This document shows, piece after piece, positions 12,064 to 23,671 of a stretch of 64,000 nt of DNA. The notes below the pieces were generated by a model. That model ran no database searches and was not told the DNA's origin. It was given only the letters and a program-made list of their open reading frames with translations. A program made the translations under genes and the position numbers. Within the stretch, counting starts at the first letter, position 1. Each line of letters opens with the position of its first letter. Source of the DNA: Fusarium oxysporum f. sp. lycopersici 4287 (lineage: Eukaryota > Ascomycota > Sordariomycetes > Hypocreales > Nectriaceae); contig NC_030995.1 of assembly GCF_000149955.1 (NCBI RefSeq), forward strand, positions 434,001 through 498,000. Direction: 5' to 3'.

Positions 12064-12838
12064 ATGGCGGACAACGACTCCCCCGTCACCCTCCGAACTC
12101 GCAAGTTCATCCGCAACCCTCTGCTGGGCCGTAAGCAGATGGTCGTGTGAGTGATACCCTCAGATTCTTGATGATACGTCTCCATATTGCGTCTGCCGCA
12201 CCGCGCGGTTGCTGCTTCGTCGATACCATCACCTGAGTCGATGCTTGAACTCGCCTGCCTCTTTTTCCCCGCTCGATATATCGCTGTTCTGCACGATTCT
12301 ACGCCACATAACGAATTTATCGAAAACACGTTCAGAAATTGGGACAGGCGGGCATAAAGCATCGATGATGGGATACGATGGGACACGACATAGGGCCTAT
12401 CATTTTGTGCTTGGGAACTCTTGGGCTGACCGGCGATTGCGTTTAATAGTGACATCCTCCACCCCAACCGAGCCAACATCTCCAAGGAGGAGCTCCGTGA
12501 GAAGCTCGGTTCTCTCTACAAGGCCCAGAAGGACCAGATCTCCGTCTTCGGTCTCCGAACCCAGTTCGGTGGCGGCAAGACCACCGGCTTCGCTCTCGTC
12601 TATGACTCCCCCGAGGCCATGAAGAAGTTCGAGCCCCAGTACCGATTGGTGCGGGTTGGTCTCGCCACCAAGGCCGAGCGTGCCTCCCGACAGCAGCGTG
12701 CGTTTCACCATAATCATCAGAGTTCAAAGGGGTTAGTCAGGCTGACAGACAACTACAGGCAAGCAGCGCAAGAACCGACAAAAGACCCTCCGTGGTACGG
12801 CGAAGGTCAAGGGTGCCAAGGCCAAGAAGGAGAAATAA
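12064..12838 (+). CDS. RPS24: 40S ribosomal protein eS24 (RPS24)
   Basis: Structural protein of the small ribosomal subunit. Three exons are seen: 12064-12146, 12450-12697 and 12759-12838, giving 136 residues, normal for eS24. The start [15 protein letters not shown], the core RKQMVVDILHP and [16 protein letters not shown], and the lysine-rich tail are typical. Intron phases agree at both junctions (V split by intron 1, R split by intron 2). The first intron is 303 nt, much longer than others here; a long first intron close to the start is common in fungal ribosomal protein genes. Codon use is strongly biased to C-ending codons, a sign of high expression, and differs from the neighbouring genes. 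Confidence 0.97.
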
Positions 12839-13310
12839 ACGACTCGATGACTTGGCTTGGGCTTGTGTATATCCTCGGGCTGGTTGGGGAGCAGCTATGG
12901 CTGCGTGCATGCGGTGGTGCGTCCATTTACGGTCCATCCTCGTCGGCGTCGGCATCGGCATAGGGTACAGGGACTTGCTGGGCGGATGGCGGGGGGCTAT
13001 TCTGGACTCGATGAGGAGGATTGCTTTCACCGGCGTCTTTTCTCAATTACACTAGCATGAAATCAATGGTGTTCTTCGGGTTTCGGACCAAAATCAAAAA
13101 TAACAACGTCTCTGGTTTACGCGGGTTTTCACTACTTGGCTCTACGGTTCGTGAATGCATGACTCATGACTTTATATCACTGCGAAAAGAAGGTATGCGA
13201 GAGAAATACGGAATGTTTCTAATCAATTAGATGCCGCCCAGCAGCAAGAGGGTATCAACATATCTATCCAAAACTCCAAACTCCACCCAATGCATCTTCA
13301 AATCAACTCT
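12839..13310. other. Convergent 3' flanks of RPS24 and the small membrane protein gene
   Basis: No supported gene. The two flanking genes converge here. A repeated cgtcgg-like stretch near 12940-12960 (tcggcgtcggcatcggc) is low-complexity only. Confidence 0.45.
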
Positions 13311-13739
13311 TCACCACAATCCTCCATATATCAACATCGCCAACCCCAATGCGATTCCAACGACGACCTTCCAGTGCACAATCTCAGCTTGTCGGCCCTC
13401 AGCGCCAGCCTTGTACACGGGGATATGCCATCCACAGCGCTCCTTTCCATCTCTCGTCTTGCATTCGTAGTAGGTTGTTTGCGCCCAGCCCATGCTCGCC
13501 AATTGTTCTGCTTGATCGGGGGCAGCTGTGACGGGAGGGTTGAAGACAGATGGGTTGGCGTTGTTTCTCTCTTGTCTCTCTTCGAAGAATGAACCACCTG
13601 GAAGAACCGGAAGACCTGTTGTGTCTGGGAGGCCGGGTGAGAGTGTAGGTGCAGGTTGAGGCTCTGGTGTCTGAGTGGGTAGACAGAGGCCCATACTCAA
13701 CATAGCGAGAAGGGTAAAGATGTAGTTGAGAGGCAACAT
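13311..13739 (-). CDS. Small protein with signal peptide and C-terminal membrane segment, unknown function
   Basis: A single frame of 142 residues. The N-terminus (MLPLNYIFTLLAMLSMGLCLP) is a clear signal peptide; residues 23-50 are Pro/Thr-rich; a middle part carries two cysteines in a YYECKTRDGKERCGWH segment that could form a disulfide; and the last 20 residues (VVVGIALGLAMLIYGGL) form a membrane helix ending at the stop. This layout suggests a type I membrane protein or, less likely, a GPI-anchored one, since no clear omega site precedes the hydrophobic end. I do not recognise the family. It lies between convergent RPS24 and the coilin-like gene. Confidence 0.65.
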   Translation of the reverse strand: MLPLNYIFTLLAMLSMGLCLPTQTPEPQPAPTLSPGLPDTTGLPVLPGGSFFEERQERNNANPSVFNPPVTAAPDQAEQLASMGWAQTTYYECKTRDGKERCGWHIPVYKAGAEGRQAEIVHWKVVVGIALGLAMLIYGGLW

Positions 13740-14617
13740 GATTGCGGTATTGTTTCTCTTTGCAGTTGGTATGCTTTTATATCAAGATATTCCGTGTGAG
13801 TTGGTTGATTTCTGGGCAAAGTGGTAGATAATCGTCTCAACAGGTTGATCTCGTCGTTATATACCCGTCTTAACCAAACGGTTCACAGTTCCCCAATGAA
13901 CACAACAGCAGTAGTCACAATTTCACAAAGCAGAACAAGTTTAAAAAAAAAGGACCGACAAACCTCACGTTCCATACCCCGAACAATATACTTATATCTC
14001 CCCAAGACAGCCCCATGATGAACATTCAAACCACGCGACAATAGCCAACAGGTTCTCAATAAAAAGTGCTCATGAGACGCTAGAACAGATACAAAAATTA
14101 GGCTTAACTGGTAAATTCCAGGCAAGATGCGAAAAGATGGTGGGTTGTTTCGCTGCATCATCTGCTCGCTCAAACAACTTGGTTGGCTGAGGTGCGCTGC
14201 TCGTGATGCAGCTAGGACTGCGCTGAGACAGGCACTGGGGCTAAAGGACGGGTTCGTGATGGTCCTCACATGAGACGCTGGGCATTAAGAATGAGAAGGA
14301 GAATAATGATTTGAGTTTCGTGAATCTTGGCTATTTTTCAAGCTTGTTTCTTGTTTCTTGTTTCTTTGCTTGTTTTATTAAGGTGCAGATTTTAACCAGC
14401 TTCATCCTTTGTCTTGAGCCATACGCTGGGCTGACACGCTATGCTTCCCCAACGCCATGTTCCCTGAAATACAGAATGCTTTGATACATAATTTCCCTTA
14501 CCAATCCTTTTCATACCCCTGCTGCTCGAACTGAAATAAGGCGATGGAGCGCCCGATGCAAAAGATCCTTTCTCAACCGTTCCAGTACTTCCATAACTTG
14601 GAACCATCCTGTGTCTG
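13740..14617. other. Intergenic between two minus-strand genes
   Basis: This should hold the promoter of the small membrane protein gene and the 3' end of the coilin-like gene. A polypyrimidine run with repeated ttgtttct units lies near 14343-14366. The 128-codon minus frame at 13883-14269 shows no protein-like features and I do not call it. Confidence 0.4.
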
Positions 14618-17600
14618 TCAGAACCTTCGTGTTGTCTTCCTACGACCCTTGATCTGACTATAGGCACTCGTCAACACCTCTTGAGCCAGTGAAGCAGATG
14701 TCTGTCCGCGTGTAGTTCGGCTTTGTACACTTGTCGTCTTCTTCGCATCCGTCGCGGGTAGACTCTTTCCCCGGCTTCGCGTGTTGACTTCACTATGTTT
14801 CTTCTGCACCCAACCTGAGCCCTGTGGCAATGGAGAATCCTGATAAGTTTCGTCTTCGCTGTCTTGGGCATAGTCCTCGGTATACTGTACTGATAGTGGA
14901 CTAGAGCTCAGTTCGATAACCTGGCTGCCCTCTGGGATGACGAACTGTGATTCTTGCTTCACTTTCTGAGATGTCGCTGGTGTCGCAACATGCTTAGCCT
15001 CAGATGCTTCAGGCTTCGATCCCTCGCTCTTGAACGAGCATATCAGGGGACTCTCCTTTTGAGATTCAGGCTGTGTCGCATTTGGAAACAAGCTCCGTAA
15101 AGATTTGTTGCGATCAGGTGAACGATCAGACTCCTCACCCTCGTCCAACTTTCGCATCGCCTCTTCATAATCCCCATCTTTCTTTTCGGACTTTATGAAC
15201 CGGGGCATTGACATTTGACTGAACTTCAGAGGACTTTGTGTCTGCCTTGCTGTATGAAAAATTCCCTCCAGTGAGGGAAAGGGACTGCTGCTTCTCAGGC
15301 AGGATTCGTTCGTCACTTGTGGGCTGGCGGTTCTCCCGTGAGGATCATCAACTATGCCCCCTTCAACTGTTTCTTCAATTCGCTCCTCTGGTAGGTCATC
15401 AAGGCCGCTGACTGATGGGGGTTGCCGTCCACTGCGAACGCTACCCGCAGATGAGGGCACCACCAACAAACGATGGTCGACAAGTGCGTCGTCTTTTGTC
15501 GGCAGTGGTGGCAGATCCGGTGAGGGTATAGTATCAGGAATAACTGCGTCCCAGCTGCCTTCGACTGTCGGTACCGGCTCTCCTTCAGAATCCTTTGCAT
15601 CCTTTGCTCCATCCGACTCATCGATCTCTGGCTTCTCTCTCTCCCCGTTATCTTTTTTACCCTTACCTGAATCACGCGACAAAAGAGATTGCAACTGGGA
15701 CACGGATGCTTGCATAGATTCCTGTAGTTGGTGGAGAGGACTGTCAATTTTACTCAACCCAGCAGGCTGAACAAAGCTGCTGATCAGACTGTCGTTTCCG
15801 GAAGCCGTAAATTCAAGTCGTGGTGGTTGCTGACCAGAAGGGATCGATATTGACTTGTCGGTTCCTGAGGGTTTCCCTTCAGTTTCCTGTTCCTTCAAAT
15901 CGGCCTCCACCTCGGCTCTCACTTTCTGCGTATCTAACTCCTCAGCCATAGTCTCATCGGGATCTGTTCTCGCGCTAACCTTGTTGTCCGCCGTGGAATT
16001 TCCATTCTGTACGGGTTTGTTCTGTTCGGCCTGAAGCTTTATGCTCTTAGCAGAAGTCTCCAGCATAGCAGGTGGCGGTGCTGGCTGGACCAGTCTCGGG
16101 TCGGACATTTCTGCCCACGGAATCTCTCTTCGGCCGTCGTCCTCTTCGTCTTCATCAAGGTCTGGTGCTTCGAACTTTGCATAAATCCGTTGACCTGTGT
16201 GTTCGTCGTATTCCTTGTCGTTTCCCTCTCGGTCCCTCTTCGCTAGAAGGACATGCATGCAGTTGTCCTCGCTGATCGAAAGGATAAGCCCGGTCATGGG
16301 TACCATTTCGGGCTGCCAGTTGGTCGCCTTGGACATGAGTAACTGCTTCCAGGTGGCAACCATTCCTGGCTTCATGTCGGACAGCGTAAGGCCGGGGAGC
16401 GTACTGATATCTGAGGGCAGCGAAGGGAGATCATCTGTGTCTGTAAACTGACTCTCCTCGGGGCGATGCTTGGTTGGAATGTCATCATAATTCAATACAA
16501 TATCTTCATCACCGTTCGCTCCTGTCCCACCAAAAGAACCCTCGGGTGACTCCTCTTCGTCGTATTCTCCGTCATAGCCACCTTTGTTTTTTCGCTTCTT
16601 GTTCTTTTTCTTCTTCCCTTGACTGTTATCGTTCCACTCTTCACCACCATTCCATTGCTGAGAATCCTCTTCGTAGTAGCTCTCATCGTTGAAATTTTGC
16701 GATGCTCTCTTTCTCTTCCTCATCGATCCATATTGTTGCTGAGGGTCCCATCGCTGTACGAATGGGAATGGTGGCTCACTCAACACAACATCATCATGAC
16801 AGCATTCGACAGCTCGGTAAGAAATCTTCTTTCGCCATGCTTCAGGATCTTCATCCGGTTGCTCTTCTGCTGGTTTGTCATCGTTGACCTTGGCTTCTTC
16901 AGCCTGAACTCGAGGATTTTGCAGAGGCTTCACATTCTTCATTAGACTGTCGCGAAGCTTGTCTTCATCCGCTTTGGTCTTTGGGTTCTTTAATCCAAGA
17001 GCACCGAGGAGAAGTCGTCGTCCGGCTCCCATGTCGACTTTGTGGCGGCGCTGAGCCGGGGCAGGCTCTTCTTCGACTGGGGTTGCGTCTTGGCTCGTAG
17101 TGACGGCTGGTGTTTCCTCTTCGACTTCGACTATCATAGGTCTGGCCTCCTTGTTTGGTGCGTCCTTGGGTGGGCTTGGGTCATCCCCTTGCTCATCACT
17201 CACGGCACTGAGAAGTGCCCGCTTTCGAGCCAGAAGCTCAACTTCCTCGCTTGCAGTACCATTGACAGACGGCTGAGATTGTGTATCATCCAGGGCCTGC
17301 ATAGCCTTGAGTCTCTTGGCGTCTCGTTTCCGGGCATTCCTCTTCTGCGTCTTCGCCAGCCCAGTTCCAGGCGGCTTCGGCCCTTGAGCGGGTTCGGGTG
17401 CTGCTTTGACAGTTTGGCCATTGGTCTTGGGCTCGGAGTTTTCTGGAGCTTGCGGTTGCTTCGTTTGAGGCTGCTTTTTCGATGAAATCTCCTCGGGCTC
17501 TGACTCCGAATCGGATTCACTTGAGCTGGAGTCTGAGTCGCTTGAACTGTCGCTGCTGTCATCCGAGTCACTTTCAGCGGAGTCTTTGGTAGCCTCAGCG

Positions 17601-19175
17601 CCCTTGCTTGAATCGGAACTAGAATCTGAATCCGAATCAGAGTCACTCGAGTCGGAGTCTTCAGAGTCTTCCTGGGTGGTGTTGGCTGGCCGTGAAGGTG
17701 TCTGGGCCGGGACATCAGAGTCGTCACTTGAATCGTCGTCCGGATCGTCGTAGTCGCTGTCCGATTCTGAATTCGATTTCTTCTCCATATCCACGTCAGA
17801 GTCAGAGTCAGAATCAGAATCGGAGTCAGAGTCTGAACTACTGCTGGAGCTCGATGCATCTTCCTCCTCATTAGGGACTTCACTAATCAAAGGTCTTGAT
17901 GTCTGGTTCTGCGACACGCGTGGCGTACTAATAGGCGCTGGCTCTTCTTCAATCTCTTGAATCAATGGGCGTGTTGCGTCCTTAGTCTCCGCCTGACCAG
18001 GGAGGAGTAATATTCGATCTTCTGGGTCTTCATCTTCACTAGGCTGGTCGAGATTGAGTGACGGCGCATCTGAGAGCCCGGGGCCTAGAAGAACTCGTTC
18101 AAGCGCTTCATCGTAGCTGATCACGGGCTTGTTGGCTTCGGACAGTTTTTCGTATGTTTTTCGCAGATCCTTGTTTTGGTTCAATTCGTCTTGCAGCGTG
18201 GAAACTGGAGTCAGGGGAAATGCAGCTCGCAGAGCAGTGATCTTGTCGAGCCACGACACGTCGAACCCGTGTGTAGGCAGAAGTGCTTGTGGATCTTGGC
18301 TGTTGTCTCCCGAAAGAAGGGTTTCCTGTTCCTTAGCAGGCGTTTGCTCGACTATGGCATTGTCTTCTTGCAGAAGTCTCAGCTCGTCAGAAAGATCCGC
18401 ATCCAAGTTGTCCTCGTCGCTACCTTCAGCGTCGTCTTCATCCTCCTCGTCTACCGCAGACTCTGCGTGAACTTCTTCTATAGGCTGAAAATCGTTTTCG
18501 TCGTCAAGGTCTTCATCCTCGTCCTCTTCTTCGAGTTGATCGCCGTCCACAAATCTTGCTCTCAAGCGAACACTGCCCGGTTCCTCCAGTTCAGGGGGTA
18601 CAGAGTCTTTCAGCAAGAGCTGCTCTGATTGGTCTTCTTCGTCCGCATATGAACCATCATCGTCGTCTTCGTCGAGCTCTTCTTCGTGTGTGATACGTGC
18701 TCGTTTTCGAGGGGGTAGGTCAAGTGCTGGACGATCGCGTGGCGCCCTTAACCACGGCCTTCCAAAAGCAAGTCCATCGATAAGATGCTTTCCGTCGTAG
18801 GATATTTGGTGTCGGCCGCTGAGTCTTCGTCGTCTTAAATCGTCGGTAGAAAGTGATCTTATTCTGTGAAACTGTTAGTATGCGAAAACATCGGGGGAAG
18901 AGCTGCAGGTCATACAAAACTTGGTCATCCTCCTTCAAAACTTTGCCGACGGGCTGAAAATGTAGCAGCTCGAAACTATCGCCCTTGCCATCATACAGCT
19001 CGACAACATAGTCCTCAAGACCCCAGTCGCCACTCTCAAGCGGCACTACCTCATTGACCAGCGCGAGGAGCCTAGCCACAGTCAAATCGTCGTTTGCGAC
19101 GCAAGGCCAGACGAGTTTAACGTCGGGGACGGCATGTCTGCGGATGACGAGCCGCAAACGAATCGTCGTGGACAT
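14618..19175 (-). CDS. Coilin-like nuclear protein (fungal family with ubiquitin-like N-domain and Tudor-like domain)
   Basis: Two exons, 18916-19175 and 14618-18863, joined by a 52-nt intron (GTATGA donor, CTAAC branch, CACAG acceptor), encode 1501 residues. The N-terminus (1-100) opens with MSTTIRLRLVIRR and closes with VGKVLKEDDQV, the pattern of the ubiquitin-like self-association domain of coilin. Residues about 105-140 carry DGKHLIDGLAFGRPWL and PPRKRARI, a block I associate with a fungus-only domain family. Then come long acidic and Ser-Asp repeats (about 420-550), a GAGRRLLLGALGL motif near 704, basic clusters near 801 and 841 (RKRKRA, KKKKNKKRKNK), and a Tudor-like region (about 905-1015) ending in WAEMSDPRLV, as coilin's Tudor domain ends in a DPRL motif. 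Coilin scaffolds Cajal bodies, where spliceosomal RNPs mature. The family link is inference from layout and motifs; the protein is 2-3 times longer than animal coilin. Confidence 0.8.
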
Positions 19176-19988
19176 TATGGGAGGTTTCTTTTGTACCCTA
19201 TGATAGCATGGTTATATTAAAGTCGCAAAGGAAAAAAGAAGAACTAATGCGGTGTGAAAATGCGAAAATCGGCGCGAAAAGAAGTTGAAGATGCGATTTT
19301 GAGAAGCTTGACACGCGCCGGCAAAGAAAAGAGCTAGGCCTGTAAAATCGTCACAGCAGCTCCTTCAACGACAAGGCCCGACCCACTATCAACGACAACC
19401 GTTTAGGATCGACCATTTCGGAAATGAAAGTGCAGAAAGGATATTAAGCTATCGAATATCGAGTTGTTACCCATTTTCTAGCGAATAGTTGCATAGCTTG
19501 AGATTGTATCGCTATTTACTGGCTCAAATTATTCTTAAATCCTCAAAGACATCTGGTTTCCAAGAAAGTGGGTGTGGGTGTAAATATGAACCTCTAATGC
19601 CAATCCAACACCAATGGAATTAGATCATCAGGGTACAAAGCCAAAGTTGTTCCATTCCTGGATAGCAAGCATCTTGTTCTTGTAAACACATTGAGGTTTG
19701 GGCAAAAAAGAAAAGTCTTATGATAAATGATAACAACCTTATGATATAATCAGCTTCTGGTATCCTGAGCCTGTACACCAACAATGCACCAGTGATTGCA
19801 AGTCATGATGCAAAGCGCAGCTCCCGAACATATTGGGTGTGTGGTTTTGTCTACATATACATCAAGCTCCTGCCGCCAACGCCGTCAATCAATCCCAAAG
19901 AACGACGATAAACTCCATTCAATGATGACAAGAGCTCCTGGCCAAACAACATCTTCCATATTGGTATATTTCGTTATGTCTTGATAGT
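19176..19988. other. Promoter of the coilin-like gene and 3' flank of RIB1
   Basis: An 813-bp intergenic stretch without an open frame above 65 codons. Nothing else is visible. Confidence 0.45.
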
Positions 19989-21214
19989 CTACTGTGGGAG
20001 CGCTGCCATATCGAGCATATGGCCCATTTTCTCGATCTAAGATCCATTGTTAGCTGACAGCTTATAAGGAGCTGGTCTGTCTTATTATAACATACCTTCG
20101 TCTTAAGATAGCCCTCCACCTCTTGGCTCCTGAACCCTCCCCGACCCTTCCAGGACAGAGGAACCATAGCCACACGCTCCCTGACCACAACCTCCCTATT
20201 AGGGCCCTCAACCGCGCGAATCTTGTCAGGATTGTTGGTCAACAATCGAACCTCTGGCTGTCCAAGATCAAGCAACATAGCCGTAGCCAAGCCATAGCTT
20301 CGAGCATCAGCAGGATGGCGCAACAACAAATTCGCTTCAACAGTATCAGATCCCAAATCCTGAAGATTATAAGCCTTGAGCTTCTCGCCAAGACCAATTC
20401 CACGACCTTCCTGTCGCAGATAAATAATAATACCGCCGGCCTTGTTACCAGGTAGACTCATCAGACGAGCAGCTTCGTCGAGTTGTTCTCCGCAGTCGCA
20501 TCGCGCTGACCATGCTGTCTCACCCGTGTAGCACTCGGAGTGAATTCTCACCAGGGGAGGCTGGTCTGACGGCTGCGGTGGCTGTTGCTCTTGAGGCGCT
20601 GCTGACTCGACACCACTGGTTGTGCGACCGGGGAACAGTCTACCTGTGTATGCGCCGCGCACCATGCGGTCCATCTCGGTCTCGCCCTCTCGAACAGCAT
20701 CCAGACTCTTACTTCGGATATTGTTGCCAAACACAATAGCAAGGTGTTCCTTGTTATCCACATTGTTGGTGTACAGGTGCAAGAACATCTCGGTGCCTGC
20801 TACCGTGGGAATACGGGCACGAACAATGCACTCAACCTCCGGGAGAGTCTGGAGGAGCTTGGGTTTCTTGGATCCGCATCCTCCGGAAGGAATGGAGCTA
20901 TCGACAGGAACACCGCGAAGGCCGGCAGTCGACGGTGTAGAAGTTCCGGGTGTAGAGGGGGGTGTGAATGATGGCGAGAGCAGTGAAGGCGGAGGTTCTT
21001 GGCCGATCGGCGTCTCGGGATCGGGGTGGGCGGAGACGGAAGCGGAGGCGGGAGTGGAGGGAGCGGGGGAGAGTGACAATGAGTCTATGGATTGCTCAAG
21101 GGATTGTTCGTTGTGCGAGGTAGAAGCATCTGCGGCCTCTGTCTTGGGAGAGTAGAAGGAGGGCAGAGCTGAGCTGGAGCCCGCCGGTGAGCCTGTCATG
21201 GTATCAGACGGCAT
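19989..21214 (-). CDS. RIB1: GTP cyclohydrolase II
   Basis: First committed enzyme of riboflavin (FMN/FAD) synthesis; opens the imidazole ring of GTP, releasing formate and pyrophosphate, in the cytosol. Two exons are seen: 20096-21214 and a tiny last exon 19989-20036 of 16 codons, joined by a 59-nt intron (GTATGT donor, CTAAC branch, TTAG acceptor); the product has 388 residues. Residues about 1-100 are a Ser/Pro-rich fungal extension. The catalytic domain has the zinc ligands in [19 protein letters not shown], the nucleotide and catalytic segment [10 protein letters not shown], and the C-terminal LLTNNPDKI. Length exceeds yeast Rib1 mainly through the N-terminal extension. The start is the first in-frame ATG (MPSDTM); the frame is open further upstream but without an ATG. 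No DHBP-synthase domain is fused, as expected in fungi. Confidence 0.93.
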
Positions 21215-23671
21215 GTTCTGGCTTGAGGCGGGCAAGGACGGCGCCGCGATCGGGTTTTGGGGGATTCGGATTCAAGTGTCGCAAACTCGGGCGGAGCGGT
21301 TCGCTAAATGTGATTCGATCGGTGGGAGGTAAAGTCGTTGTTACAAAGAGCGGGAGAGAGGTAATTGGGTATACAGAATGGCCGTGTGTAGCCTGTTGTG
21401 TTGAAGCAATGGATTGAGTAGTGTAATTCTGTGTATGGCGATAGTTTGCGGAACCATGACTTGATAGAATGGTGGGGTTGCTTGAATTCAAGGGTACAAA
21501 ACGGGGTTGGTCTCATTAGTCATCGGTTTCTACGACATTTCCATCACGCGCGCTCATGACAATTTCACCGCGGGGTTGGATCCTGATTATATCCGCGAGA
21601 ATATGCGATTATGTCTTGATAGAACGATCAATGATATCAGGTCAACTATTGAAATTGATAAGATATAACATTCGTCAAGAACATATTCCGTATTATCAAA
21701 ATGCTTACAATACTGCTTCGGCCGTGAGGACGGGACTTGCACGGGATATGCCTCTAGAGAACCTCGGCGAAAGCGGCCGAGGCCGGCGAGCGGGGCGCCG
21801 TTGACGGGAGTCTCTGTCAGCATTTCCAATCCACCAATGATTCTGAGTCAGTAACCGAAACATGCGGATAATCATCCGCTCCTCATGTGAACTCTTCCAG
21901 TTGTGCTGTCGGGTAGGGGAATTCCGCTATATATAAGAACCAGTATGTCATTGCGAGTTGATTGACTCGAATAATGACGTCTTTGACTTTCCAAGCTTTG
22001 AGTTGTTGTCATGATCAATAAACTTGGTGGCCAAAGTAAAAGGTTGAGTTCGTTCGGCCTCAATGTATTAATTGAAGCTATTCCAATATGTCACGCGACT
22101 TCAAAGGTATATATGTAACACACAACCAAGACTGGGGAATCACATAAGGAACAAATACAGCAGAGATTATTTGCCAATGTTTGATAAGTCACCAGTGGCA
22201 TGAAGCTGTGCAATTGCTATAGATGAACCTTCTGACTCTCGAAAATGAAGAGCTTTAGGGTAAGCCAGTACCATGGCGTTGACAAACTCATGCCAAGACC
22301 ACGACCGTTTACCAAGCATCTCACGGTCTCCCCGCCATTTATTACTACGATGCCCTCAGACAAACAACACGGGAGTTCACGAGACCACCCGTCATCAGCA
22401 AATACACTTCACTCCCTCGCACGAAACAGCCAGTCATCAAAGAAGGGATGAAACAAGGCCATCTCAGCCCTAATGCAGGTCCAGCGTTACAGTAGACCTA
22501 ACCGCCGTGGCAGAATCTCATAGCTGTCACTCCACGAGAATAAGGGGATGAACTGATAGCTTCTTTGTTCCCCCTGTTTCATGAGCGCGCAAGCAAACAC
22601 GTACCTAGCTGAAGCTGATAGGGCTGGCGTTACCCCCCGGATGCACCCCTGAACACATAGCAAACTGCCGAAGCGCTGGAGCGGTGTGATTGTTCTTTAG
22701 GTTTAATGACAGGATCGCCTTGGCTGAAGTATCATTAAAAGCTGCAGAGACAGCGAAGCAGATGATGTCGATCGCTGTGAAAGAAGCATGACGTTGAAGG
22801 ATAGCCCTGCCGGTCCGACTGTGCCTTGGTGATCCTTTTGCACGTGGCTTGCTTATCCCCACTGGTCAATGCTGGCCCCTATGCGCCTTGGAGCAACAAC
22901 TCATGTACATACTGTACGGTTCCAAGGAAGAAGAAAAGAGTTACAAGGATAAGATGCTGACTGCACAGAACTCGCAGGGCTGTGGAAATGCCTCATCAGG
23001 GGGAGCTTAAGGTAAGGGCTGAGCCTGAGGGGGGCTGGGTGGCGGAGGGTGCAAGCCACATCACGCCAAGGGGTCATTGAAAGGCCTCCAAATGGAAAAG
23101 AACAGAAAAACGTGGTGTTCCTGATCGCGATTGAGTTATTCATCGAAGTTTTTGAGTATCAGTTGGGGAAAGAAATAGATGTCAATAAGCCACGGCATGC
23201 GGTTGAGAAAATTACTTCGAGCCCTATCTCACACGTTGTCATAGATCTGTGTAAATACCGATTCAGCCACTCGACTTTAAGTGCTGTGACATAAGAGGCA
23301 TTGTGATAAATTGAAAAGTGACACATGCAAAAGCAATTACTGCAAGTTGAATCACTCTGAGGCCAGTCGAAGGGATGGTGTCTCAGTACTCTTAAGCGCT
23401 GAGGCTGTCATTTTGATATGGTCACACAAATGAATTGGCAAAAGTAAAGTGAGGTGGATGGCAATGTATTGACATTTCATCAAGTATGTACACGAGAAGT
23501 AGATGTAAAACAAAAACATATCTATCCTTTTTCCTTCCTGTATCCTGTGTACCATTCCAAAAGTTTCATATCATTCGTAGCGAGTGATACGCCCCCTACA
23601 TCTGTCTGCTAGGGCGGCGATTTTCTATTGTGATCATCGTAGCATGTAAGACATAAGACATGCGTTGTCAT
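21215..23671. other. 2.5-kb intergenic region
   Basis: It holds the RIB1 promoter at the left. Small frames (60-95 codons) on both strands look like chance. No FMN-riboswitch-like structure is evident, and none would be expected in an ascomycete. The right end is the 3' flank of the secreted protein gene. Confidence 0.4.

Noticed and set aside
17200..17883. 227-codon minus-strand frame rich in Thr and Arg
   Set aside because: Out-of-frame reading of the Ser-Asp repeats of the coilin-like gene.
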